Positions 54,982 to 63,517 of a stretch of DNA of 64,000 nucleotides are shown piece by piece. The position numbers and the translations under genes are program-made. Below the pieces are notes generated by a model. It was not told the origin of the DNA and did not search any database. It was given only the letters and a program-made list of their open reading frames with translations. Every line of letters begins with the position of its first letter. The stretch's first letter is position 1. Origin of the DNA: Runella aurantiaca. Lineage in GTDB: Bacteria > Bacteroidota > Bacteroidia > Cytophagales > Spirosomataceae. The stretch spans positions 62,001 through 126,000 of the forward strand of contig NZ_QPIW01000014.1 of NCBI RefSeq assembly GCF_003339505.1, in the 5' to 3' direction.

Positions 54982-55743
54982 ATGTATAAAGCTAAATTAT
55001 TACATGCAAATATCTCTTCTGGAACATTTGTTGATTTTGTACAACAAATGATTCAACTTGGAAAATCCCGTACATCAACCTCTGTTTTTGTCGCAAATGT
55101 TCACATGTTTATTGAAAGTAAGCAAGATTATCAATTTGGCCTTTTCTTTAACAATGCTGATATCGTTTTACCTGATGGTAAACCATTGTGTGCTGCACTT
55201 AATTTTTTGTACGGCATTAAACAGGAGCGCGTAGCGGGGATGGATTTAATGCCTATATTGCTAGATGAAGCCTCCAAGTCGGGTGTTATAGTCTATTTTT
55301 ATGGCTCTACTGATGATGTGCTACAAAAAATTCGCGAGAAATGTGTTCTTGTTTATCCTTCATTGAAGATTGGAGGAATGTATTCGCCCCCATTTAGGAA
55401 ACTCACTGCTGATGAAGACCAAAAAATTATTAATGATATAAATGCATCGGGTGCAGGGATTGTCTTTGTAGCTTTAGGTTGCCCTAAACAAGAAAAATGG
55501 ATGTCGGCCATGAAAGGACGGATTTCGTCAGTAATGATTGGAGTAGGGGGAGCCTTTCCAGTATTTGCGGGTGCCCAAAAACGTGCACCCAAATGGATGC
55601 AGGATGCTAGCTTGGAATGGTTGTATCGGCTAATACAAGAGCCTCGTCGACTTTTTAAACGCTATTTTGTAACGAATTCACTATTTATTTTTATGGTCCT
55701 ACGTGAAAAATTGCGTTTGAGCTGGTTTCCAAGTCATACGTAA
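54982..55743 (+). CDS. WecG/TagA/CpsF-family glycosyltransferase
   Basis: A 253-residue GT26 enzyme that usually adds a sugar to a polyprenyl-linked intermediate. The ATG at 54982 follows AAAGGATT. The motifs ADIVLPDGKPLCAALNFL, IVFVALGCPKQEKWM and MIGVGGAFPVFAG are diagnostic. Base composition shifts inside the gene: the first half is AT-rich like its upstream neighbours, the second half resembles the flanking chromosome. Confidence 0.92.
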   Translation: MYKAKLLHANISSGTFVDFVQQMIQLGKSRTSTSVFVANVHMFIESKQDYQFGLFFNNADIVLPDGKPLCAALNFLYGIKQERVAGMDLMPILLDEASKSGVIVYFYGSTDDVLQKIREKCVLVYPSLKIGGMYSPPFRKLTADEDQKIINDINASGAGIVFVALGCPKQEKWMSAMKGRISSVMIGVGGAFPVFAGAQKRAPKWMQDASLEWLYRLIQEPRRLFKRYFVTNSLFIFMVLREKLRLSWFPSHT

Positions 55744-55964
55744 TATCTTGCCTTTTCGGATAGCTTAAATATTCTACTCTTAATGGTATCTTTTTTGTAT
55801 CTATAAGGTATCTAATTTTCGATATTGGGCCATTTTTTTAAAAACAATAGCAATTTTTGAGGTAATTTTATTGAAAATAATAAAGATTAGATTGTTATTT
55901 TCTAATAAAATATAATGTTATAGGTTTGATTACTAGTTATTTAGTGTTTTTTGATTATTTTGGG

Positions 55965-55995
55965 TTGTTATTTGTCGTTTTTTTTTGTACATTTG
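55965..55995 (+). promoter_or_regulatory. Bacteroidota-type promoter
   Basis: TTG (55965-55967), 20 bases, then TACATTTG (55988-55995). This is an exact match to the -33/-7 consensus. It would give a leader of nearly 380 bases before the Ala-rich lipoprotein gene. Confidence 0.6.
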
Positions 55996-56078
55996 TTATA
56001 GCTTAATCGTCAACTATAAACACTAATCCTTCATTCTGGTTTTTAGTTGGTGAATGTAGTACTCAACGTTAATAAATT

Positions 56079-56144
56079 ATGAAACATAACTCCAACACGG
56101 TTCTCCGTTTATTGATTCCCCTTGTTTTGAGGCGGGATTTCTAG
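56079..56144 (+). CDS. Possible 21-aa leader ORF
   Basis: ATG, then 20 codons and TAG: MKHNSNTVLRLLIPLVLRRD plus a final Phe. It is preceded by ACTCAACGTTA, the element found before several starts in this locus, and lies downstream of a consensus promoter. It may be a regulatory leader; it is too short to judge by composition. Confidence 0.3.
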   Translation: MKHNSNTVLRLLIPLVLRRDF

Positions 56145-56380
56145 CAAATCTTTTTTTTCTTACGACTACTTTGTCCAAAAGTTAAATCTTAAAGGACACT
56201 GGAGATTTAAGGCTTTACTCTGCTGACGTATAGTGAATATCGTTAATTAGTGTAGCTTGCCTCTTAGGGAATTTTATATTGTAAAATCAATTAAAAAAGA
56301 GCGTATTTAAAAACGAGTAAGCCACGGGAGTGGTTGAAATTAAATTAAACAGAAAACAAATAATATCACTTAATCACTCA

Positions 56381-57406
56381 ATGACAATGAAAAAAAGTAC
56401 ATTTTCACTCTTCGTATTTGGGCTGGCTTTGACGCTCCTCATGTACAATTGTAAAAAAAGCGATCCTTTGGAGCCCGATGCTGATTTGGTTGAAGATCTC
56501 AACAAAATTGAAGTAGCTCCCGTAACGATTGTTGCGCCAACGCCCGTTACAACCACGCCATCTTCGGTGACGGCCTCCGCCAAAACGGCTGAAGTAGCCA
56601 ATGCCATTGGCAGCATTGCGACTTCAGGAGTGGTGCCTGCTTCGGTAAAAACGTCAGCGGCTGAAGTATCGGGTGCGTTGTCACCCACGGAAGTATCGGC
56701 AATGGCGACGGTTACCCCCGCAACATTGGCCGCAGTAGCGGGCGGTGGGGCGCTTCCAACTGATTTGAAAGCGGTGCTTGATAAAGCGGCTGCCAACACG
56801 GCTTTAAAGGCTTATTTGCCTTCTTTCACGTTACCTTCTGTCAATGGACAGGCGGTCAATGGCCGTTCGGGTGCTTCTGTGCCAGAAACCATTGCTCAAA
56901 CGGATGGTTTGGCTGTGTCGGATGAGTGCATTGCCAAAGCGGAAGAAGCGTTAGCAACGGTTATTGCAAAACTGGATAACACTAAAGCGGCAGAAATGGC
57001 AAAAGTAGAGCAGGCCTATCAGACGGTTATTGCGGCTCTGGCGGGTAACGAAGCTACTTGTACTGCGGGTATTCCTGCAAAATATACGGCTCTACGTACC
57101 GCAGCGCAGGCTATTTTTGACAAAACAAATACGGACTTGGATGCGGCTCAGGCGGTGTTAGGCGCGGATTACGCTTTGCTGAAAGCCTTGAACTCCATCA
57201 GTTACTTAGGGTATTTGAGCACGCTCAATAACTTGCAGTCGGCCGATGTAAAAGCGTGTAGCTCCCTGACTACGGCGGCTACTGCTGCGGCGCAGGCGGC
57301 TCGTACCACCAACACAGCAGCGGTAAATGCGGCTTATACCAAAGCATTGAACGAAGCCAATGCCGCTAAAGTTGAACTTATCGAAAGCTGCCACAACCAA
57401 GGCTAA
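56381..57406 (+). CDS. Alanine-rich lipoprotein of unknown function
   Basis: A 341-residue exported protein starting at ATG 56381 (or ATG 56387). The signal peptide KSTFSLFVFGLALTLLMYNC ends in a lipobox-like Cys. The mature part is dominated by Ala, Thr, Val and Pro in the first third (APVTIVAPTPVTTTPSSVTA). The second half is helical and Ala-rich (AEEALATVIAKLDNTKAAEM), ending with spaced Cys residues. I do not recognise a family. The next gene's ATG is 1 bp after its stop, so it is coupled to the YjbH-like genes. Its place recalls the small Ala-rich YjbE of Enterobacteria, without evident homology. Confidence 0.6.
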   Translation: MTMKKSTFSLFVFGLALTLLMYNCKKSDPLEPDADLVEDLNKIEVAPVTIVAPTPVTTTPSSVTASAKTAEVANAIGSIATSGVVPASVKTSAAEVSGALSPTEVSAMATVTPATLAAVAGGGALPTDLKAVLDKAAANTALKAYLPSFTLPSVNGQAVNGRSGASVPETIAQTDGLAVSDECIAKAEEALATVIAKLDNTKAAEMAKVEQAYQTVIAALAGNEATCTAGIPAKYTALRTAAQAIFDKTNTDLDAAQAVLGADYALLKALNSISYLGYLSTLNNLQSADVKACSSLTTAATAAAQAARTTNTAAVNAAYTKALNEANAAKVELIESCHNQG

Positions 57407-57407
57407 G

Positions 57408-58253
57408 ATGTTTCATCCATTGAATACACCTCTGACAAAGGGTAGCCTTGCGCTATCCTTTGTTTTGGTTTTTATCATGGTGCAGGGAGCGGCCCAGACG
57501 AATCTTTCGGGCAAACCGGGGCTTATGTATGTCCCCTCGGCGGTGGCCTTGGAAGATGGGGCGTTTCGGTTTGGGTACAATTATAACCCCATTCACTACG
57601 GGATGAGGGGGCGAAACAGGAACCCCGAGCGGATTTGGTTTGCGCATTTAGCAATTCTGCCGCGCTTGGAAATAACGGCCACGTTACTCCAAATGATTGA
57701 TACGAAGATTCGGGATGTGCGGGAAGGAATTGGGGATCGCTCCATGGATATTCGGTATTTGTTGTTAAAAGAAACCAAAAAACGGCCTTCGGTGGCGGTG
57801 GTGATGACCGTCCCTTTTACCATTGACGGGGCCATGCTTACCCACGTGGTGGTGGCCACCAAGAATTTTACGTTTAATCCCAGGTTTAGCTTAGAAGTAA
57901 GTGCGGGTTATGGGAGTCCTTATTTTGTTTATCGAAATAATGGAGTATTGGCAACCGATCTTAACTCTACCTTCCTTAATAATTTTGCCATTCAGAAGAA
58001 AAGTGAGTGGCGTTTTAAAAACAATTATTTGGTAGGACCCTTTGGGGGAGCGGTGTTACATTTTCGAAAACAGGCGGGATTGATGGTGGAGTATGATTCT
58101 CAAAACATTAATGTCGGCGCTTATGCTACGCTCTTTAAACGTTGGACGGTGCAGGCAGGATGGCTGAACGGGGATCAATTTATGTTTGGAACTTCATTTG
58201 GGGTAAATTTATTGAAACTACCCCGGCAGTTGAGAAAGGAAAGTGAGAAGTGA
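57408..58253 (+). CDS. YjbH-like outer-membrane protein, N-terminal half
   Basis: A 281-residue protein with signal peptide ending near IMVQGAAQ. The mature start (TNLSGKPGLMYVPSAVALEDGAFRFGYNY) and the block FAHLAILPRLEITATLLQMID, then SMDIRYLLLKETKKRPSVAV, resemble the first half of YjbH/YmcA, large outer-membrane proteins of exopolysaccharide operons. Full YjbH proteins are about 700 residues, so this matches only the first part. The C-terminus reads as barrel strands. It is separated by 38 bp from a gene that could supply the second half. Confidence 0.7.
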   Translation: MFHPLNTPLTKGSLALSFVLVFIMVQGAAQTNLSGKPGLMYVPSAVALEDGAFRFGYNYNPIHYGMRGRNRNPERIWFAHLAILPRLEITATLLQMIDTKIRDVREGIGDRSMDIRYLLLKETKKRPSVAVVMTVPFTIDGAMLTHVVVATKNFTFNPRFSLEVSAGYGSPYFVYRNNGVLATDLNSTFLNNFAIQKKSEWRFKNNYLVGPFGGAVLHFRKQAGLMVEYDSQNINVGAYATLFKRWTVQAGWLNGDQFMFGTSFGVNLLKLPRQLRKESEK

Positions 58254-58291
58254 TTTTTTAATAAATCAGTCAGGAAATCAACGGTAAGGCT

Positions 58292-59428
58292 TTGAAATTA
58301 AGAGATTTATATTCATTTTTTTGGAGTGTTGGATTGGTGTTTACTTCCGTGGGCCTACTCTTGGGTCAAGAGGGGAAGGGGAGACAGGGTTTGAATTTTG
58401 AAAACGTTCAGGTCGATAAGCAGCAGGTGGTGTACGAACAGCGATTGTACCGCAATCCTTTTATTGGGTTGTACGGAATACAAAAGGTCGTGAATGATTC
58501 GGCCCATCTTTTGACCTACGTTCCGATGATACAAGGTATTCCAGTGGCCCGCTACAAGATGGGGGCATCGTTGGAGGCAAACGCATTGACGCAGGCCGAG
58601 CGCTCGGCCCTGACGAAATGGGGCTTTTTTCCGTTACAGCGCCGAAATTATAAGTTTGATTTTTGGTTACATCCCGTTTTTTGGGCCAAATTTGGAAATT
58701 TCTCCAAGCCCGTCAGGAGTAATACGAGTGTTCTTTTACAAAGTCAAGTGTATTTATGGCCGGGCATGGCGCTCAATTGGGGAATCCTTTTTCCCGTGTC
58801 CAACGATTTGGACAACCGCCCGAAAATGATTCGTCCAGCCCCCGTTTTTCTGAATCAATTTTACGCCAAAGACAATCATTTTGTAAGTGCGTCGGCGGGG
58901 CTTTTTCACAATGACCAATACGGCGTCAACGTTCAGTACCGCCACACGGATTTTAAATCTCCTTGGTCGTACGGGCTAGAAGTAGGGCTGACGGGGATGT
59001 ATTACTACCCAAGAGGAGGGCTTTATTACGAAAAAATGGATAAACTCCTGCTGCTGGCCGACGTCGAATACCGTTTCAGCAAGTTGGATCTTTTGCTGAA
59101 GGTTTCGGGAGGGCAGTTTTTGTGGGGAGATAAGGGGGGAAGATTTGATTTTATTCGTCAATATACCAACGTAGAAATCGGGCTTTTTGTGGTTGCCACC
59201 CAAAATGGCGCGACGGCGGGTTTTAACTTTGCTATTCCGATTCCACCCAGAAAAATAGTGCAAACCTCAAAAATGAGGTTGCGCACCACGGAGGAGTTCA
59301 GATGGCAGTACCTCTACGCGGGGGGATATAAAATGGGAGAGCGCTACCAAACGGGGTATCAACTTGATCAGCGTTTGCGGCAGTACCATCAGAACTACCT
59401 GAATCGGCAGTATCAGCAAACGAAATAG
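58292..59428 (+). CDS. Outer-membrane protein, possibly the C-terminal half of a split YjbH
   Basis: A 378-residue protein starting with TTG, with its own signal peptide (FFWSVGLVFTSVGLLLG). The C-terminal part (VSASAGLFHNDQYGVNVQYRHTDFKSPWSYGLEVG, then VEIGLFVVATQNGATAGFNFAIPIPPRK) resembles the end of YjbH, where the chain closes a barrel with a PIPP-type segment. Together with the preceding gene its length is close to one full YjbH. The presence of its own signal peptide argues for two mature proteins rather than a frameshift. Resemblance is by eye. Confidence 0.55.
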   Translation: MKLRDLYSFFWSVGLVFTSVGLLLGQEGKGRQGLNFENVQVDKQQVVYEQRLYRNPFIGLYGIQKVVNDSAHLLTYVPMIQGIPVARYKMGASLEANALTQAERSALTKWGFFPLQRRNYKFDFWLHPVFWAKFGNFSKPVRSNTSVLLQSQVYLWPGMALNWGILFPVSNDLDNRPKMIRPAPVFLNQFYAKDNHFVSASAGLFHNDQYGVNVQYRHTDFKSPWSYGLEVGLTGMYYYPRGGLYYEKMDKLLLLADVEYRFSKLDLLLKVSGGQFLWGDKGGRFDFIRQYTNVEIGLFVVATQNGATAGFNFAIPIPPRKIVQTSKMRLRTTEEFRWQYLYAGGYKMGERYQTGYQLDQRLRQYHQNYLNRQYQQTK

Positions 59429-59476
59429 GGGTTTATTTTACCCATTCGCAAAAATAGTCCAACAAAACTCAACGAT

Positions 59477-60184
59477 ATGAAGAAGGCGGTATGGCTTATT
59501 TATTTCGTCGCGCTGGGGCGAGCGTTCGCCACTGGCAACCCAGGAGACTCGGCGGTGCGATGGTGGCCAAGTGCGGTAGGCATTCAGGCGGGTACGACGG
59601 GCGTAGGCGTGCAATGGGCTTGGAAGCTGCGCGCACAACCCAGACTGGTGTTGCGGGTGGGAGCCACTTACGTAGCCTACAAAAAAAAGATTCAAATTGA
59701 TTTAGGCGATAGTTCACTCATTGAGTTTCGCCCCGATTTTGTTATCGGCGTTGTACATAGTTCGGTTAAATGGCACCCTTTTTCACGGAGTGCTTTTTTT
59801 TTGACGGGAGGTTTGGGTTATACGTGGCGGCCAGATATTCAACTGGAACTCAGTGCCCTGTCGCCCATCGAATTGGGGGGAATTCAGATGAAACCCGATG
59901 AATTTGGAACCATAGGATTGGGCATAAAATGGTCGCCCGTGGTAGGTTATGCCGGGTTGGGGTTTGGGCGTTCTATTCCCAAACGACGCTGGGGCGTAGG
60001 GGTCGAACTCGGGTGTTATTACCTCGGAGCCCCTAAAATTAACATGGAATTTGATGGTTTTCTGGAAACGACCACGTTGGAGGAGCAGGTTCCGCTAATT
60101 GAACGCAACATGCGTGGGTATCGGTTTTTACCCAATCTTCAGTTGGTGATTACGTACGCGTTGGTCAAAAAATCGTTACGCTGA
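59477..60184 (+). CDS. Small outer-membrane barrel-like protein
   Basis: A 235-residue protein with signal peptide MKKAVWLIYFVALGRAFA. The mature protein is barrel-like with repeated Gly-aromatic strands (FFLTGGLGYTWRPDIQLEL, VVGYAGLGFGRS, WGVGVELGCYYLG) and ends in a strand LQLVITYALVKKS. It may form an 8-10-stranded barrel. Its start lies in the CTCAACGATATG context shared in this locus, and its stop overlaps the next start by one base. No family is recognised. Confidence 0.6.
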   Translation: MKKAVWLIYFVALGRAFATGNPGDSAVRWWPSAVGIQAGTTGVGVQWAWKLRAQPRLVLRVGATYVAYKKKIQIDLGDSSLIEFRPDFVIGVVHSSVKWHPFSRSAFFLTGGLGYTWRPDIQLELSALSPIELGGIQMKPDEFGTIGLGIKWSPVVGYAGLGFGRSIPKRRWGVGVELGCYYLGAPKINMEFDGFLETTTLEEQVPLIERNMRGYRFLPNLQLVITYALVKKSLR

Positions 60185-62949
60185 TGAAACGAATCTTACT
60201 TTTTATAGGGCTGTGGCTGGGAGTGGTGAGTGCCTGTAAAAACCCTTTGGATGGCTTGGAGCTGCGTTTTAAGAAGCCGTATCCCGTAGCGTTGGATGTT
60301 CAATATTACACCGTGGAAGGCAAGGCTCCCCCCGAGAACATGGAAGTGGTTTTGGCGGGGCCTGATGCTAATCGACTGATTACCACGGTCAATACCAAGA
60401 AATTCAGAATTTCATCAGACGGCGCGTTGTTTTTGTCCATTGACTCCCTGGGGCCGAGACCTACCGCCCAAAATCCCCTGAAATTTACGGTAGTAGCCAA
60501 AGTGCCGGGTTTTGTGGATGCCGTTTTACCCGTTGAAATGGGCAACGAAAACCAACGCTCAGTGGCGTTGATTTTGCAACCCACGGGTACGACGTCGGCC
60601 GTGAAGGTGGCCCAAAGTACGGCCAGCAGGTCGGGGAGCGTTGACCGGGATTGGAGCGTTGAAACCCCGACGCCCATTATTGCCAATCAGTCGGTGGCGC
60701 AGGCAAGCATCGCAAAAGGGACACAGCTCAAAGACGTAGCGGCCAAGGAAGTAGGAGGGACGTTGACGGCGCGTTTTCAGGCGGTCGACATCAATAAATC
60801 CAACAATACATTTTTGATTAACCCCATTGTTAATCAGACAATTACGAAACCCATTTTAAGAGGAGGAACTGCGGAAGGCACAAATCAGCAATTGACGCAG
60901 GTAGTGGGAGCATTTTTGTTGCAGATTCACAACGAACAGTACCAACTGGTAAAGACGGCTTCGCAGCCCATTCGGGTTCGGTTCAGCGTGTCGCCCCAGC
61001 TATACCATCCTTTGGAGCGTCGGGTGATTCAGGCGGGCGACGAGATTCCCCTGTTTAGTTATGACGCCGCGACCGAAAAATGGCAGACCGAAACCCCCGG
61101 AAAAGTGCAAAAGGCCAGCAACGGCGACTTGGAATACGTGGCGGAGCTGTCGCATTTGTCGCTGTGGGTGGCAGGATTTACCAAGCAAAAATGTGATACA
61201 GGTCCAAGTTTTAAAATCAAAAGCAGCCTACCCACGACCAACCTCCAGTACCAATGTGAGGTAATCAACGAAGCCACTGGAGCGCGCTTACAGGTGTTTA
61301 AATCAACCGTCAATAATGGCGAGATTATAAAAATCAATGGATTGGAAAGTGACCAATTTGTTAGGTTGCGCATCACGGATGCGTTGGGAACGGCGGTGGT
61401 CAATTCTCAATTGGTCAAAGGATGCAGTGGCGAAGTGCAGGAAATGGATCTTTCGTCGTTCAAAAAACAGATTCAAAAATGTCCCAACGGGCCAGGTTTT
61501 AAAATCAAAAGCCCGCTGCCCAACAGCGATTATCGGTATAGTTTTGTGGTTATCAACGCCGAAACGAATGCGCAATTGCAGAGTTTTCAGACCACGGCCA
61601 ACAACAACGAGGTGGTCAGACTCAGCGGGCTAGACAGTGATCAGAAGGTGCGTTTGAGAATCACGGACATTGTTAGCTCGGCCGTGGTGACCTCAGAACC
61701 AGTGGATGCCTGCGCGAGCAATGCGGAGTTGGTGGTAGACATTAGCTCCTTCAAAGTGCCGCCGCAGCGCTGCGCCAACTCCCCCGTTTTTCGGATTTCG
61801 AGTACATTGCCCAACAGCGACCGGAGCTATACTTTTGAAGTAATCAGGGCCGATACCAAAGCGCGGATTCAGGTTTTTCAGTCGTCGGCCAACAACGGCG
61901 ATATGATTCGACTCGGTGGGTTTTACGAAAATACGGGAATGATTCAGTTGCGGGTTTTTGACTTTCTCAGTTCCGCGCAGGTCGTCTCCAGCCCGTTGGA
62001 TGCCTGCACCAACGTAACGACCCCGCTCGTGTTGGAAAATTTTAAAATTCCCCCGCCAAAATGCACTTCGCCTTTGGGCTTTAGGGTAAAAAGCAACCTT
62101 CCCAACAGTGGAGTTACGTACCAGTGTCAGGTCATCAATGCCGCCACCAATGGCGTGATGCAGACTTTTGCCACGACGGTAAATAACGGTGAAATCATCA
62201 GAATCAATGGTTTGTACAGTGAGCAAACCGTTCGACTCAAAATTATGGACAACCAAAGCGGAGCCGTGGCGCTGTCGGTGGCCGTGGGTGGCTGCACGGC
62301 GACCGTTCAGGAGATTGATGTGACATCGTTCAAAAAGCCAATCTTAAAGTGTGCTAATCCTTTGGTATTCAGCGTAAAAAGTACCTTGCCAACCAGCGAT
62401 AGGGCGTACAATTGTGAAGTGATTAACGACGTAACGAAGGCAAAAATCCAGTCTTTCCAGTCGACTTTGAACAATGGAAATTTGATTAAAATCAGCGGAT
62501 TAGACGCCGACCAAAAAGTTCGACTGCGGATTTATGATTCGCAAAGCTCGGCCATTGCGCTTTCGGCGGCCGTAGATGCGTGTGCTCCTGGAAATCAGGC
62601 GATTGACGTGACTACTTTTAAAATACCGCCTAACATCAAACCCGGAGAAGTTCGGATTACGCTTCAGTTTCCTTGCAAAGCCCTTGATGAAGATAAATTG
62701 CCCACTCGAGAGTTGTTTGGGCGGTTTCGGGAAACGGGCACGCTGCAATGGAAAAACCTGCCGAGCATGAAATACATCTCAGGCCAGACGGCGTTTAGTA
62801 TCGTAACGGATTTGTTGGAAGTAGGAAAAACCTACGATTTTCAGGTGGGGCCAGCGCCCGGCTATTTCTCATTCAGTGAATCGGCGTATAAGCTTCGAAA
62901 AGTGGATTGGGTGATTGAGATTGAAACGACTGAATATTGTAAATTATAA
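60184..62949 (+). CDS. Lipoprotein with five 96-97-residue repeats
   Basis: A 921-residue protein with lipobox VVSAC (Cys18). After a 300-residue N-terminal region, five homologous modules begin at Cys337, Cys433, Cys530, Cys627 and Cys723, each 96-97 residues long. Each has an F-x-[IV]-x-S-x-LP-[NT]-S core, a NNG-x-x-I/V-x-[IL]-x-G-L/F turn, and a second Cys before the end, suggesting a disulfide per module. The C-terminal segment is unique. Probably a surface or periplasmic scaffold for the export system (inference). It overlaps the preceding stop by one base. Confidence 0.65.
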   Translation: MKRILLFIGLWLGVVSACKNPLDGLELRFKKPYPVALDVQYYTVEGKAPPENMEVVLAGPDANRLITTVNTKKFRISSDGALFLSIDSLGPRPTAQNPLKFTVVAKVPGFVDAVLPVEMGNENQRSVALILQPTGTTSAVKVAQSTASRSGSVDRDWSVETPTPIIANQSVAQASIAKGTQLKDVAAKEVGGTLTARFQAVDINKSNNTFLINPIVNQTITKPILRGGTAEGTNQQLTQVVGAFLLQIHNEQYQLVKTASQPIRVRFSVSPQLYHPLERRVIQAGDEIPLFSYDAATEKWQTETPGKVQKASNGDLEYVAELSHLSLWVAGFTKQKCDTGPSFKIKSSLPTTNLQYQCEVINEATGARLQVFKSTVNNGEIIKINGLESDQFVRLRITDALGTAVVNSQLVKGCSGEVQEMDLSSFKKQIQKCPNGPGFKIKSPLPNSDYRYSFVVINAETNAQLQSFQTTANNNEVVRLSGLDSDQKVRLRITDIVSSAVVTSEPVDACASNAELVVDISSFKVPPQRCANSPVFRISSTLPNSDRSYTFEVIRADTKARIQVFQSSANNGDMIRLGGFYENTGMIQLRVFDFLSSAQVVSSPLDACTNVTTPLVLENFKIPPPKCTSPLGFRVKSNLPNSGVTYQCQVINAATNGVMQTFATTVNNGEIIRINGLYSEQTVRLKIMDNQSGAVALSVAVGGCTATVQEIDVTSFKKPILKCANPLVFSVKSTLPTSDRAYNCEVINDVTKAKIQSFQSTLNNGNLIKISGLDADQKVRLRIYDSQSSAIALSAAVDACAPGNQAIDVTTFKIPPNIKPGEVRITLQFPCKALDEDKLPTRELFGRFRETGTLQWKNLPSMKYISGQTAFSIVTDLLEVGKTYDFQVGPAPGYFSFSESAYKLRKVDWVIEIETTEYCKL

Positions 62950-63517
62950 ATATTGAACCGCGTAGATGAATCTACGGAATGGTACATTTAAGCGAAGAAA
63001 CTGGGCGTAAATTTGATGAAAGTCCCGATATTAATAAACATGCTTTAAGGGATATTAGGGCGTGGTGATTGTAAAGTTGTAATTCTTATTGGTATACATT
63101 ATTTTCTTTATTAACTAAATAAAAACTGCATTTTGAAAGTATATGTAGATATTATGGGTTGTTTCATTGTTGAAATTGTTCAGTTTTTTGGGATATTTAA
63201 TTATAAAATAAACAAACATAATTTGTAATATTTTTAGATTTTTCTTTGAATAGGAGGGCTCTTGCTCACTTTTATCTGTTTTAAGAATTCAAGAAATAGA
63301 ATATTATTTGATAAGTTTTTTTAAAAAAGATAAAATTGTATGGTTTATTTTACGGAATTCTTCTATATTTGGTATACCAATAGGAGATGACAAAAATCAT
63401 ATATATTGTAAGGTAGTTTTATAATTTTACCGATATTAATATTTATTATTTTGGCATTTTGTTAAAGGTATATTACTAGTGCTTTGGTCGAGTATCAACC
63501 ATTGAAAATTCAACGTT
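62950..63517. other. Long AT-rich leader region before the sugar transferase gene
   Basis: 568 bases. It carries the box TAATTTGTAAT-A-TTTTTAGAT (63219-63239) almost identical to the one before gmd, a -7-like TATATTTG (63364-63371), and the ATTCAACGTTATG start context at the end. I found no credible protein-coding frame. Confidence 0.5.
63364..63371 (+). promoter_or_regulatory. Candidate -7 box
   Basis: TATATTTG fits TAnnTTTG. The nearest TTG (63337-63339) lies 24 bases upstream, a little far for a -33 element. Confidence 0.35.

Larger units (their letters stand above)
55744..56380. other. Long intergenic leader region
   Basis: 637 mostly AT-rich bases. It holds a consensus promoter (55965-55995), the box ACTCAACGTTA (56061-56071), a 21-codon ORF (56079-56144), and a stem TAAATC/GATTTA around 56183-56211. 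The first 220 bases show nothing I can name. Confidence 0.5.
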
